Shown piece after piece: positions 40,701 through 52,940 of a stretch of 64,000 nt of DNA. The stretch is from Strongylocentrotus droebachiensis (taxonomy: Eukaryota > Echinodermata > Echinoidea > Camarodonta > Strongylocentrotidae), in assembly GCA_035222895.1 (NCBI GenBank), contig JAVYIG010007924.1, positions 30,001 to 94,000 of the forward strand. Direction: 5' to 3'. A program made the translations under genes and the position numbers. Each line of letters begins with the position of its first letter. Position 1 is the first letter of the stretch. The notes under the pieces are model-generated. The model was given only the letters and a program-made list of their open reading frames with translations. It was not told the origin of the DNA and searched no databases.

Positions 40701-41145
40701 GCAGAACACCAAAGAAGATTGATCATTTGTTATGACACAGAGGAAATTGGAAAAATATCAGCGCCTTGGTCCTAAATCTTGTGAACTCTCGAGACCTTTG
40801 CAAGTTTTTTCCAGACCTTTGCATGTTTCTCCAATTTTTACTCTCCTTCTCTCGTCTTTCCCGGTCTTCACCCAACTTCTCCAGTTTGGCAACCAAAAAG
40901 AAAAAAGAAAAAAATCGAGACAACAAAGAAAAGCGCTGAAGTCACATAGTCAGCAGATCTCAACAAAGTTTTTTGTCAGCTCGTCATGAATTCTGAATTT
41001 ATTCTCCTTGGCGTTATATTAAAATACCAGGCTAGACTGACAGAAATAGGTTTGGAAGATTGATGTTCCTCTGTCTGTCTCTACCCATCTCATCCACTCT
41101 GAATACCTCTATCCCTACACTATCCATCTATCCCTTTTCATCAGT
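40701..41145. other. unassigned DNA
   Basis: Nothing recognised. Confidence 0.4.
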
Positions 41146-41300
41146 GGGGTGCCAAGGGGCAGTGGTTGATTTATTTCACTTTGATACGCAGGATTGCGGG
41201 TTCAAACCCCAGTCAAGCACTGATGTCTTTGGCAAAGCATTGATCAACATTTGCCGCTCTCCACCCAGGTTGTGCATTACAAATGGCTAGCCCATAGAAA
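41146..41300 (+). mobile_element. SINE-like copy
   Basis: A B-box-like CGGGTTCAAACCCC (41197-41210) is followed by the SINE body ('tttggcaaagcattgatcaa', 'tctccacccagg'). The A box is poorly preserved. Confidence 0.65.
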
Positions 41301-42094
41301 TTTCTTGAATACTAGAGTACTGTTAAGACAGGAAGAAAGCCAAGGTAAAGGTACTGCAGCAATAGGGTTGTCAGTGGCTTATGGCCATGGGTACTTGAGA
41401 CTAATCCCCTTTATTTATTGATATTAAGATTTTATTATCGATACCATCTTCACTTTTATCATTATTATCAATAATATATTGATTGATTCACTCTTTAGTC
41501 GTTACCTATCCCAACCCGAGTCCAATTAAAGTAAAACAATTTGTCTACCGATTGAGAAGGGCATTAACTTAAATTTTCAACACCATTCTGGCCCACAGCA
41601 GATGAGTTTACAGTACATGTCTATCCACTACTTCTGGGTTAAATCTTTGAGTTACACTACTAGGATAAAGCCATGTGCCAACCGTGTCCAGAAAACACTT
41701 TAACTTCTCTTCCTTCAATTTCTTGGCCTATAACTTATAAAAACCATGCTTCATAGTATTTTCATAATTCAGTTTTCATTTATTCATGATTATATGTTTT
41801 TAAAATGTAATAAAATTATATTATTTATAAAAATAAAAAATAAAAAAGCATGACATTAGTACACCTATAAAAGCAGCAGACAAGACAAGCTATCATATTT
41901 CTTATGTTTAGAGTAGTTTTTATTTCATTTTTTCTTGACAAAAGGAAACACTTGGTTGACATGGCCAATAAAGATGTGGCCACCTTTAAAGTGCAGAGGA
42001 GCTCGATAAGAAAGAGAGAGAATTAAACAAAATCTAATCGCCGACACTCTGTCGCCAGAGTCAAATTGAGGAGCTGTGATGTAAAAGGAGATAA
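41301..42094. other. unassigned AT-rich DNA
   Basis: Nothing recognised. Confidence 0.4.
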
Positions 42095-42231
42095 ATAGAG
42101 ACGGAAGAGAAGGAAAGAGATAGAGGGAGGGTAAAAGAGAGGGAGAGAGAGAGAGAGAGAGAAGATGGGAGGGGCATACATATCGGCACACAGCAGGGCT
42201 GATAGTATGAGGCTGAAGAATTGAGAGAGAA

Positions 42232-42279
<48 letters not shown>

Positions 42280-42352
42280 GAGAGGTGGGCGGGGCATAAA
42301 TACCGGTAGATAAGTGGCACACGCCAGGGCTGATAATGCAAGGCTGGAGCCA
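42095..42352 (+). repeat. (GA)n flanking a 60-bp tandem duplication
   Basis: 'gaggggcatacatatcgg..cagggctgatagtatgaggctg' (42165-42216) recurs as 'ggcggggcataaataccgg..cagggctgataatgcaaggctg' (42287-42346), with GA arrays before each. Confidence 0.85.
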
Positions 42353-43000
42353 CGTGCAGCACACGCTGCTCTTGCTCTTCCGAGGGGGCAAAGTTCGGAA
42401 TCGTCATAGGGTTAACAGAAGTTCTCTTGACTTTGTGATCAAGTGGTTTTCAAACCACCCCCCCCCCCCCCTCCTCCCCTCTTTCCTGACCCTAATCTTG
42501 ATCCTAGGGGTGCAATAGGGTAGCAGACAGTACCCAAATTGGAGGATTTAGAACCTGTGGCATTGCCATACATCGAGATGCTTATGAATCTCTACCCTAC
42601 TCTCTGGTCAAAAGTCAATGTTGATTTTTAATGAGAATGATTATCATAATATTCATACAGTTATCATAATATTCATACAGTAAAACTGATAACTCTAAGA
42701 TCAACAAAAAGAGTGATTTCAAAGGAAATTCCATACCACTTCCACCAAGTATATTATATTTCTTCATTGTTTCTCATAACTATTTCAGTTGAGTGACTTA
42801 TCAAGATATATGCATTGATAACCCACCTCCTACAACAAAATGGTTTCCCTTAAACATCTTCATAAAGCCTGTGCTGATAACTGATACATTGACAGAAGAT
42901 GGTGATTAAATTGCTTCAAATAATTGTTTAAAGAACTTCCTAAATATGTTTGTATGGAATATATATCATCTTTCCTCTTTAGAGAAGGGAGATGAACAAG
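42353..43000. other. unassigned DNA
   Basis: Includes a C-run at 42460-42471 and a duplicated 'ttatcataatattcatacag' (42642, 42661). No gene. Confidence 0.4.
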
Positions 43001-43145
43001 GAGCACAGTGGTTTGGTGATTCATTCACCTAACTCAATCAAGAAGTTCAGGGTTCAAATCTCTACCTCATGCATCTACTAACAAGGCATATCATCTACAA
43101 TTGCCGCTCTCTACCCAGGTCTAGTAACCACATGGTAGGATATAT
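43001..43145 (+). mobile_element. SINE-like copy
   Basis: A decayed head (AGTGGTTTGGTGATTC) and a B box (AGGGTTCAAATCT) precede the SINE body ('caacaaggcatatcatctac', 'gctctctacccagg'). Confidence 0.65.
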
Positions 43146-43905
43146 TCCTTCTAAAGACTGCGCTGATAACAGCTGTTTGACCTTAGCATCAGGGCAACCA
43201 TTTCCCTTGCACTTTGGAATGCATAAAGACATTTATGATTAAAACCATTATACAAAAAATGAAAAATATTGCTATTGTCGATTGTATGGATTAAGAGCGA
43301 AATGAAATGACCTGCATTATTCCATAGAAGAAACGATCGCCCTACACGGAGGCACGCGCTTCCGAACGATTTGTCTTTCTTCGACGGAAAGATGCCTTCT
43401 GAATACAGAGGGTGATGAAATACAGATTGCTCTTCTAAAGAAACACAGAACAATTGTGGATAAAAGAAGGAAACCCCTGTATCGCTGTTAAAATGAACTT
43501 CTTTTGAGAAGTGGGAAAAGAAAAGGCCAGCTTTCGTAGACTCTTTTATCTCCAAGAACATCAAAACCAGGTTCAAATTCCTTTCAAAGTTCTCGTTTTG
43601 GGGCTTCATTTAAATGTCTATAGATTGGTATCACTTGATGGTTATTTTTGCACACCCCGTCCAGAAAGAAAGGATTTTCTTTCGGAGAGAGGAAAAAGAA
43701 TTTAGCAAGAGGAGATGGAGGGTCGTTTTTTTTTTCTTCCTTGTTGCAGGGGCACATGTGGGGCCCCCTGAAAGAAGGGGAAATTGTTGGAGGTGGCTTT
43801 TGTGGGAGTTTAAAATGCCCTCTGGAGTCTGGCACTTTATCCTTTCAGATGGGCATAGTGTGACAATTCATAATGTGATATAGGATTTCTCTTATTTCCA
43901 TTGGT
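43146..43905. other. low-repeat DNA, possible conserved non-coding sequence
   Basis: A 152-codon minus-strand frame (43151-43609) has no recognised domain and no splice context. CpG-bearing 43300-43640 has no repeat signature. Confidence 0.35.
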
Positions 43906-44115
43906 TCTCTCTCTCTCTCTCTCTCTCTCCCTCTCTTTCTTTACCATACACTATTTCTTTCTTTGTATCTCTTTTCTTTGCCTCTCTCTCCCCCTAAAAA
44001 ACTAAACAAAATCTCTCTCTCTCTCTCTATCACTCCTCCTTTCTAACACTCATTCTCTCTTCCCCTCCCTCTTTCCCTTTCTAACACACACTATCTCTCT
44101 CTCTCTCTCCCCTAT
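43906..44115 (+). repeat. (CT)n tract
   Basis: Four CT blocks separated by short unique spacers. Confidence 0.93.
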
Positions 44116-45009
44116 CTGCATTTCTTAGGGAATGGGGGAGGGGTGCATCGATCAATTCACATGATGGGGTGGGGATGGGGTGCAATCACCCACACTGAGA
44201 GAAATACAATAATGCCAGTTGTAATCAAAGATATAAATGGCAAATACATTGATCACTTTAATCATTCATATCATTACTTTCCATCTCAGAAATAAATCAT
44301 CACTTTCTGTGAATAAATAAAAAGCAAGACATACTGATTCACAAAATAATGTCTGAATAGTAATCCAACTTTCTCTAGTAAATCAAATCAGCCACGTATA
44401 CGTTGATAAGTTAACAAAGCACAAAGAAATAGGAAATTATACACATTCCAAAGTGCAAAGTAATTCAGACTTCACAAACTCCAATAGAAATTGCCCTCTC
44501 TTTATTCTTGGTGCCCCTTTCCAATAACTAATTTACTTCTTTGCTTTTCCACTTTGTACCTTCTTAATTTCATTCCAGTGCTGGTCCTTTTGTTCGCTAT
44601 TGTTGCATGCACTGTTTCCCCTGTATTATTAGCCTAGCTCCAATTCAAAGCCAGTTTTATCTTCTCTCGTAAGAAAACTTGATACAAAGTGAATTTCATT
44701 CTTTTCAGTTAAACGTACAATCCTTCTAATGAAATGTTCTACAGAGTGTAAATGTTAAATGTTAAATGTTGTTCCTGCAACTTCAATGAGAAAGAATAGT
44801 CTAAACTCTCCAGACAGTAATTAAATACAAATTTATCAAGGCAAATAAACAACAGACCTGTCCTGGAGCTAGACTATTCTCTATTGGAATGTGCGGTTGA
44901 AGTGGTTTTCTTTTCACCAATTTTTTCCCCCATCCTCCTTTCAAGTTGAAAGTCAAGCCAGAAAGGAGATGATTAAGTTTACAGAGAAAATAGAAAACTC
45001 TCCCTCCCT

Positions 45010-45014
<5 letters not shown>
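44116..45014. other. unassigned DNA
   Basis: Nothing recognised. A short duplication 'aatgttaaatgttaaatgtt' lies at about 44751. Confidence 0.4.
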
Positions 45015-45054
<40 letters not shown>

Positions 45055-45060
45055 CTGATC
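45015..45060 (+). repeat. (CT)n microsatellite
   Basis: CT dinucleotides, nearly pure. Confidence 0.95.
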
Positions 45061-46266
45061 CTTCTACCACCTGCCCTGAAGTCCTATTGTGTCGGGGCCA
45101 ATCCACACCTGCCCGACCTTTGACCTGCGCTTTGTGTTTCCTTTCCGCCCTTCATTCGGACACCGAGACGGGGTTCTCCTTGACGGTACAGTTTACACAG
45201 GCAGGCAGCCGATCGCCCCGTTTACATATCCATGTGTGCTTACTCAATTTCTTTTGCCCTCCCTCTGCGCCTCCGCTTCCCAATTCTTCATTTTTTTCCC
45301 CCTGAAGAGTACTTAAAACTTTATTTTCTTTTCTATTCTCTCTCCCCCCTTTTTTTTTCTTTGAGTAGAAGCCAGGGCCTCTCGCTTTCTTTTCCCTTGA
45401 TCGGGATGAATGTGAAAGAATTTATCCAGGGCACTGGATTGGGGGAGCGGCACACGCTGCACGCGTGGCTCGGCTCGGCATGCCTCTGCACGGAGCAGCT
45501 GAGAAGTCTTTGCCAGCTGATTGGTCCAACCCTGAATTCCTTCAGTCCATTCTTCAATGGAAGCATTCAGTCAAGGGGAGAGGAACACAAGCTCAAGAGA
45601 TGGAGAAATAAACCCCTTTTCTATAGAACAGGGCAAGTGGAAAACCAAAGCGTGTGCAGGCATTCAATCTTTTTCTCTTTTTCCTCTTTTTGCCTATTAT
45701 TTCTATTTCCATCTCATGGCCGGAGTTGGATTTTAATTTCGGTGGAAGTATGGCGTGTGGATTTGGGGGACAAAAGAGGCGAGAGGTTTTTAAACTCTTA
45801 ATGGGCGAGGGGCGCGTGGCTGCACCCCTATTGAATAACACATTCCATCAGATGCAAGAGAACGAATAGACACATTAAGAAGGAAGAGGAAGAGTGGGAG
45901 AAAAGGAGAGAGAGAGAGAGAGAGAGAGAGAGCAGTATACACACTAAAGAAATGTCATGACAGCAGGGTATATTTCGCAAAGGGACACCCCCACCCCCTT
46001 CAAATTGCCTTGTTGTCATTTCGTCAACGCAGCTGCTTGTCCCTGATGAACCCACATGAGGATGGAGAGCTTAAATGTGGGCGGGGTCCACTTCAGCTAC
46101 AGGTGGTCATTTACATACGCCGAGCCCTGCCCACTTATGAATATTCAACAAAGATGAAAGTATCACTCCTAAAACAGTTCCGTACTGAAATATTCATCAG
46201 TATACATTTTTCTTCTGATTAAGTCTGCCTCCTTCAATTGACTGAAGATTCTTGCAAACTATGTGC
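45061..46266. other. GC-richer low-repeat region
   Basis: Apart from a GA run at 45908-45933, this has no repeat that I recognise, and CpG-containing stretches (45430-45500, 46060-46130). A 189-codon plus-strand frame (45232-45801) matches no family I know. Candidate cis-regulatory or unannotated exon sequence. Confidence 0.35.
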
Positions 46267-46381
46267 GTGTGTGTGTGTGTATGTGTTAACCGCAATTTAC
46301 CTATCATAACACTTAAATAAATCAAAATGTAAATTAGTGTCATGCAGCTCTAAATCATATTTCAAGCATTTTGTTTTTGGA

Positions 46382-46395
46382 GGGGGGGGGGGGGG
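46382..46395 (+). repeat. poly(G) run
   Basis: Fourteen G. A short (GT)n lies upstream at 46267-46282. Confidence 0.9.
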
Positions 46396-46620
46396 TTACA
46401 TTAAAAGAGAGTACTTACCATTGATGTGTAGCATGTAGGCCTAATTGTTGGTGTACATGGTAGGAACATTGAGAAGTTCTTGCGTGATGAGGAGTTTCAC
46501 TGCAGAGATACAAGAAATGTAAGAATGGTGTAGAAATACTTTCAGAGAGATCTGAATAAAAGCAAGCCAACAAAGATACCGGTAGCCAAGTTTTATCTTT
46601 ATGTTTTTCCCCTTTTCATC
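46396..46620. other. unassigned DNA
   Basis: Nothing recognised. Confidence 0.35.
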
Positions 46621-46790
46621 ATTTCTTTCTTTCAGTCTCACTATTTCTCTCATTCTCTCTCTACCCCTCTGCCACCTCTCCCCCTCTCTCACCCCTCCCC
46701 TCTTTGTCTATCTATCTATCTATCTATCAAACCATCTATTTATTTATCAATATATATATATCTATCAATCTATCTGTCGATCTCCTAATC
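46621..46790 (+). repeat. CT-rich tract and (TATC)n
   Basis: Pyrimidine-rich DNA followed by TCTA units at 46706-46728 and TA-rich sequence. Confidence 0.85.
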
Positions 46791-47100
46791 AAGTTGATTT
46801 AATATTCCACTTATTTGTTCTCTTCTCTATTTTTTTTTCTTTCTTTTTCTTCTCCAGCTATAAATATCTCACTTTATATATATATTTATTTTGCATTGCC
46901 AGTGTGTGCTCCCTATGAGAAGTTTTAGACTGAACTTCAGTTGAACTCTGAAAATCATTAATGAGAAGGCCAAGGTCTGTTAAAGGTGAAAATAATTTGC
47001 AATATCTCATCATTTTGTATTTATTTTCATTGGAGAATATCATGGCAGCAATGTCCCATGAAAAGGGATGCTCTAACAATACTCAATTATTTCATACTTT
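46791..47100. other. unassigned DNA
   Basis: Nothing recognised. Confidence 0.4.
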
Positions 47101-47575
47101 AATGACTAGATATACTTAACTTTGAATCCAAAATGTGATGCTACGTTTTCGTAGCCCATAAACCCATATCTGTATTCATTGTTTTTCATTGTTTGTAACT
47201 TTCAGCAAGATTTAGACCAATTCTTATAACTTAAATGCAATTCCAAAAAGACCTTGTCACATCACAATTGTTCACTTTTATTCACTATTTGCTACATAAT
47301 TAAACATGCAGAGTAATTCATACATCATATACTGGTATGACTAGATATACTTATGACTATAAATACTTTTACCAATGCTGCATATTTTGTAGCCTATATA
47401 AACCCATATCTGTATCATTTTTTTTTGTATTGTTGATTTTGAGCCAATTTTAGACAATGTGATACAATTTAGAATGTTACAAAACTGTGCCATGAACATG
47501 ATAAAACACTGTTCATATTTGCGACATAATATTATCCAAAAAAAAATCAATAAATGGCTTCTTTTTTTCATGAAA
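47101..47575 (+). repeat. tandem duplication, period about 237 bp
   Basis: ATGACTAGATATACTTA at 47101 and 47338 starts two similar units. Both contain 'gtagccyatataaacccatatctgtat'. Confidence 0.8.
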
Positions 47576-48262
47576 TTTCAAGATCAGTTCTCAATATAAA
47601 TTTTACAGGTACAATTTGTCCTTTAACATTTTTAACAAGAACACTTTTTCTATGAAAATGTACTCACATCAATAACATTTGCAATCTAAACATGTAACAT
47701 TATATCATGTTCTACCATATGGATATGAGGTTATGGAATCATAATCCCAAACTACTTTCTAAACAATCTTAAACATATGCTACATGAGTGATAGGAGTGA
47801 CTCAGGGAGAATACCATCATAAACATGAACATTAATATGTAAACAAGTTTAATTATCCACTCTTGATTGCTTGGAATCATGGGTTCAAATCAAGGCCTGG
47901 AAAGTGAATGAACTCAGCTTGATTAAAGGCCTGGAAACGGCTATGTTCACACATTCGTGGTATTAAACTTGTAGTTTAAAATTTAAGCTTGCGAAACCTT
48001 GAAGTTATCAACTTTGCGGTTATAAACAGTGATCCACTGACAGTGATGAGGGTTCACATAGGTTTTCAAAGCTTAAACTACAAGCATTTATTTGAACTAC
48101 CAGCTGACATAACCTCTAAATTAAATACCTGTATCAAAATGGCACGTTATCCCGAAGTTAACTAGGACCCGCCACTGCTCGTAGTTATTACCGCGCTAAC
48201 CTTGATATTGCTTGTGGTGTGTAACTGCAAGTAAACTTCGTAACGAGTGTGTCATCATGCAC
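47576..48262. other. unassigned DNA
   Basis: No element ends found. 47930-48250 has short inverted words reminiscent of the 48853 element but no clear boundaries. Confidence 0.35.
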
Positions 48263-48475
48263 TAGGCTTGCCTATATCAGCTCGAGTTTGCCTAATAACC
48301 CCTATTTTCAGACTCGGGATATTATCCCGAAGCTCGAAATCGCGTCTTCACCAAATCGCTACGCTCATCACAAACTAGCCCGATATTTCCCAAATAGCAG
48401 GACATTTTGGAAACAGGACCAACATTTATCTGGATATTTTCTGTCAATCCCCAATATTAAAGGGATATTTGACAA
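48263..48475. mobile_element. foldback-family left half
   Basis: 'taggcttgcctatatcagctcgagtttgcc', 'gggatattatcccgaagctcg', 'gctcatcacaaactagcccg' match the left side of 56709-57036. The right arm is missing. Confidence 0.7.
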
Positions 48476-48852
48476 AGTATGTCTTCAAACTTCATTTTTT
48501 ACCCCTGCTTTTATTTTGACCAACTTCATATCAGGAGTTGCATGATTCCCCCTTTAATTATTTGTAATAGCAAGAAGTTATCGTAATCGTTCGGTGGGAG
48601 CAGACTTTAAAGACCCAAGAAACCCCCAAGTTGTAGTGAAATCAGGGAGGGGGTGGTTAACCTGTTGACTAAATGAATTGTTTTATTCCCATAGGCTTAA
48701 CACAAGGACCACCCGGTTCCAGGAGTCAATGGGGTAATAGAAATCCCACCGCTGCCACCAGTGTAGCGACATCATCCCTATCGCTATCATCCTACCACCA
48801 TGTATCATATCAGCAGCATCTAGTGGAAGTGAGTGTCCTCAAACTCTCACTA
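48476..48852. other. unassigned DNA
   Basis: Nothing clearly recognised. 'ccttcatatcagg..ccctttaatt' at 48518-48558 resembles right ends of TTAA elements. Confidence 0.35.
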
Positions 48853-49266
48853 TCAGCCTTTTCACACACAGCTAAAATTCATCTTATCTAGATATGATTA
48901 GTTTAAACGTGTTTAAATTTCTCTGTGTGAACATCGTTTTATGATGTTCAGATAGATACGAAGTCACGATTCATGCCCCTCAAAGCAGGCTGCAGATACG
49001 AAGTTCGTATCTAGAGAGCTTGACATTTTGTGTGTGAACGGTTAAACGTGTTTAAACTGGATGGAGCGTGCGCTTTGTTTGATATGACATGACCTTCAAT
49101 GCGCAATGGCACTACTGCGCATTTTAAGAGCAGTAGTTAATCACGAAACGATTAACGATCGCACCAAAATTTCTGTGTGTGAATGATGTCGTATGTACAG
49201 CTGATTTGTTTAAAGCCCTTTAAACTAATCATGTTCATACAATTTTAGCTGTGTGTGAAAAGGCTG
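48853..49266. mobile_element. inverted-end element, 414 bp
   Basis: CAGCCTTTTCACACACAGCT and its inverted copy AGCTGTGTGTGAAAAGGCTG form the ends. TAT flanks both sides (48850-48852, 49267-49269). The interior has AAACGTGTTTAAA words and TGCGCA motifs. Superfamily unknown. Confidence 0.85.
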
Positions 49267-50025
49267 TATATATAATCTGTTATATTTTCTGTTTTTTATG
49301 TTGAACAACTTTATATCAGGGTGGACGTACCTACCCTTTAATCATTTCTAGCCAAAGTCAGTATTATTGGTTCGGTGAGACTTGAACAAACTCAAAAACC
49401 TCCTGAGCTATTCAATACAAAAACATCAACATTAATGAGAGGAAACGAGGATCATGAAAGTCCCATACCTATTCATGAACTAAACAACCATACATCTTTG
49501 TTAAACAGAAATACAAACTACCATGACAAACATTTAGTTACTGAACCGGGTTAGAACCACACCTTCTCTCGCGAAAAAAGGACCTCCCTTTGTAACATTT
49601 TTTGCATCAATGAAATAGAATTAAAGAAAGGAAATTGTTGCTAATTTCATGGCTACATGGCCATGCTCATGAGTTTGTCTGCGGTAAGGAGACCATCAAC
49701 AAAGGGTGATTACCGATCTCCGTCTAGAGGACTGAACTGGAAAAAAGAATGTTTTGATTTTCAAAGTGATTTTGCAGTGATACCCTTGGCACTAGGCAAC
49801 GGGTCTGTTAAGTTCTGTGGGAAACTTCAGGGCATCCAAGGTATTCCAGATCCCCCTTCCCCTCAATTTATGATAATTCATTCTTTCTTTAAATCTCACC
49901 ATTTCTCTCTTTCTCTCTCTCCCCCTCCCCCCCCCCACCCCCACCCCCCCCCCCCCTTGTTGAGAGCCAGAAGGGTATTGACTCTCTCTTTGTTAAATTA
50001 TATTGAGTTAATACACAACACAAAT
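49267..50025. other. unassigned DNA with C-runs
   Basis: A 140-codon plus-strand frame (49657-50079) is unrecognised and runs into CT/C homopolymers at 49905-49957. Confidence 0.4.
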
Positions 50026-50220
50026 ATTCTTTGGCGAGACATTGATCTACATTTGCCACCCTCCACCCAGGTGAGGTAAATGGGTACCTGGCAGGATTAT
50101 TCTTCAAAATGGACTGTGTGCTGATAACAGCTACCAAAGTTAAAGCTAGGGCAATAAGCGCATAGAGAAATTATATCATAATGTGTTATGAGCTTTACAA
50201 GAAAGAGATTATTATTAGTA
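50026..50220 (+). mobile_element. 5'-truncated SINE
   Basis: Begins in the body ('ctttggcgagacattgatc'), then 'ccaccctccacccaggtgagg', 'gggtacctggcaggat' and an ATT tail. Confidence 0.75.
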
Positions 50221-50261
50221 CCCTCCTGGCTGGGACCACTGCTGTAATTCTGTTGTAATTT

Positions 50262-50360
50262 CCAACACTAACCAAATTCCTAACTTCAACCCTAGACTAG
50301 ACACCATACCTAATCCTAATCGAAAACCTAATTTCAACCCTAATCCTCACCCTAAATCCT
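50262..50360 (+). repeat. degenerate CCTAAY tract
   Basis: 'aaccctagac..cctaatcctaatcg..aaccctaatcctcaccctaaatcc' resembles scrambled C-strand telomeric repeats, although no perfect CCCTAA tandem is present. Confidence 0.5.
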
Positions 50361-50409
50361 GGAGCAAAGATCGCTAGAGGAAATGAAAGATAGACCTCTC
50401 AACATAGGA

Positions 50410-50610
50410 GGCTATATATGGCTCAGTGGTAGAGCAGAGGTCTAGTTACCAGGAGGCCCTGGGTTCAAAGCAAAGTCAATGCGCTAGGGCCCTTCAGTAA
50501 GGCATTAATTCTCACTACCAAGTCCTTTGGAGAGGACTTAATAGCCTAGGTCCCCTGAGTACTTACAAGCATTTATACATGTTTTCTTAAAAATCGTGTA
50601 ACAGCTAGGA
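50410..50610 (+). mobile_element. tRNA-derived SINE, second family
   Basis: Head TATGGCTCAGTGGTAGAGCA, B box GGGTTCAAAGC, body 'cagtaaggcattaattctcac' and 'ggagaggacttaatagcc'. Confidence 0.82.
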
Positions 50611-50639
50611 AGTGAGCTTTCATCGAGTGGGTTCATTGC

Positions 50640-51150
50640 AAGTTGGTTCAATTTATGCCCATTTGTCTAGCATCCAGCTTGTTATTAATTCCATTTTATC
50701 CAAGTCTGTCTACTACCCGAACTATATCTAAATCTATGTTTGTCTACACCACTGGATCTAATTCACATCTCTTCTCCATAAGGTCTGATTACCAGAGTGT
50801 TTGTTATTCCTAAAATCTTACCGTTTGGTCTAATGATTTGGTCTAATGATTTGGGCTACTAATTATTTCATTTCATTGGGTTTAACATTCATTTCCAGCA
50901 AATGCCAGCATTTTGTCAATTAGACCTAGTAGAAATAAGACCAAACAGGCATTAGACCAACTGGGGATTAGACCCAAAAGATATGGCCCAAATGGTATTG
51001 GACCAAGAGAGTACATTGAAAAATGAATGGAATAGGACTAGGTGTCTTGGAAAATAGACAAATTTGATTTTTTTTAAAATATAATATGCAATGACACATA
51101 CCGGTAGAGAAAATTGGTTTTGGACCAAATGGCAATTTATCTCCACAATT
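50640..51150. repeat. inverted arrays of a degenerate ~20-bp GTCTA word
   Basis: From 50640 to 50875 the word 'tttggtcta/gtctg' repeats about every 20 bp. From 50915 to 51140 the same word recurs in the opposite sense ('tagaccaaa..'). Outer ends ('caatttatgcccatttg' and 'caaatggcaatttat') also pair, giving a foldback. Confidence 0.7.
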
Positions 51151-51890
51151 ATTATTCATGCTTTGGAGGGCGTGAAAATGCATATTGAGCTTTTCCCCCT
51201 CATTCAGACTATCCAAAATTATTGTACAGCTAAACAAAAACATGAACCTATGCCATAAGAAATTCACTTTGTCTGATCTAAAATTCAAATTCAACTCTGA
51301 AAAGAATTAGGGTCTATATAACCCATAAAACTGTATTGAACAAAATCCATATTATAACTGATTAGGGCTTATTGTTGGCGCACCTTAATAGGAATGGTCA
51401 GATGTAGTTTTGCACCCTCAAGCAATGCTGTGACGTAAGCAAACGCTCAACTCCTGGTGTAAACTGCCCTCCCCAAACTAAGTTTCTTTACAAGGAATTC
51501 TTCATACAATATTCTTGTGTACAATACACATGCATTTCACTCAAATCCCTGCACTGTAATTCTTTATGTGACACTAACTCCTTTATACACAAAGTCTGTA
51601 CAACTTTCTTCTTGTGTGAATGACCCCCACCTTTCATGAAGTGGTACACATTTTGGTAACATTTGAACTTTACATTGGAGCAGCTGGACTCGTGAGACAG
51701 GTCACCACACAAACCACTGGTATCCTTGAAAAGGGCAAACACCCCTTTGCCTTTCAGTGGAGCTGAGGGTATAGGAGGTGGGCGGGGCCGGGCTGGTAGG
51801 AAGAGGAAATGGGAATACCTTGTTACCAAGGGGGCGTGGCATGTAGGGTGAGGGTGGAAGGCACAGAGAAGGGTGGATGGGGGAAAGGGA
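51151..51890. other. unassigned DNA
   Basis: No gene recognised in this stretch. A minus-strand frame at 51488-51829 has no known domain. Confidence 0.4.
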
Positions 51891-51914
51891 GGGGGGGGGG
51901 GGGGGGGGGGGGGG
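51891..51914 (+). repeat. poly(G) run, 24 bases
   Basis: The longest G-run in the window. Confidence 0.95.
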
Positions 51915-52003
51915 AGCTATCTTGGTTCACTCTTGATTTCATGTATGTGCATGTTCTTACGCCCTGTGACTTTATTTTCAAAGTATGTATGCTTATACCC
52001 TCC

Positions 52004-52201
52004 TCTCTTTCTCTCTTTCTCTCTTTTCTCTCTCTCTCCCTCTCTCTATGTGTCTCTATCTGTCTCTGTCTCTCTCTCCCACTCCCTTTCTCTCTCTCTC
52101 CCTCTCTCTGTCTCTGTGTCTCTCTGTGTCGCTCTCCCTCCCTCTATGTGTCTCTATCTGTCTCTTTCTCTCTCCCCCTCCCCCCTCTCTCTCTCCCCCT
52201 C

Positions 52202-52243
<42 letters not shown>

Positions 52244-52262
52244 GCTCTCTCTCCCTCTCTTT
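52004..52262 (+). repeat. (CT)n tract with TGTCTCTG variants
   Basis: A longer internal unit containing 'ctatgtgtctctatctgtctctgtct' appears twice (about 52045 and 52144). Confidence 0.93.
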
Positions 52263-52439
52263 ATTTCTATTCATGCAATCAAAAGATGTTTGTACTAATC
52301 ATTTTACATGAAAAGCAGCCGAAGCTGGATCAATCATGCTTACATACAATGTTGGCCCAATTCATTTATACATTTCAAACCATGAGAACAATCAGATATA
52401 ATTAAAAAGGTTGATTACAAAAATTGGATTCCCAGGTTA

Positions 52440-52930
52440 CAATTTTTCCTCTGTTCCCACCATCTATTTTTCTCTTTATCTCTCCCCTCTCTTATTTAAT
52501 CGTTTTTCTCTTTATCTCTCATTTCTTTCCCCCTTCTCACTATCTCTCTCTTCATGTTCCTCTCTTTTCTTCTTCCTTCTGTGTCTCTCTCTTTTTCCAC
52601 ACACACACACACACACACTCTCTCTCTCTCTCTCTATCTCTATTTCCCTCTTCCATTCTATTTGTCACTCTGTTACATGTCCAGTCCATCACTCTTCAAT
52701 TTCACACCCTCTCTCTTTCTCACTTGATAACTCTCTTCACTATTCAATGTATACTGCAGAAATAATCTTTCAAAAACCATTGGAAGAATATGCTCTCTTC
52801 TTCTCCTCCTCCTCCTTTGTCTTCTTCTTCTTCTTCTTTTACTCCTCCTCCTTCTATTTTTTCTCTCTTTCCAATTGATAAGTGTGGTTCTTCTTTTTCT
52901 CCTCCTCCTTTTTTTCCTTCTCTCTCTATC
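52440..52930 (+). repeat. pyrimidine-rich region with (CA)n and (CTT)n
   Basis: CT-rich DNA with (CA)10 at 52599-52618, pure CT at 52619-52636 and CTT/CTC triplets at 52797-52920. Confidence 0.9.
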
Positions 52931-52940
52931 CAATTGTTAA

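Noticed and set aside
43151-43609. 152-codon minus-strand frame of mixed composition
   Set aside because: No domain, no splice partner and no recognised family. I kept the region only as possible conserved non-coding DNA.
50262-50360. Interstitial telomere
   Set aside because: CCTAA words are scattered and irregular, with no perfect CCCTAA tandem, so it is only noted as telomere-like.
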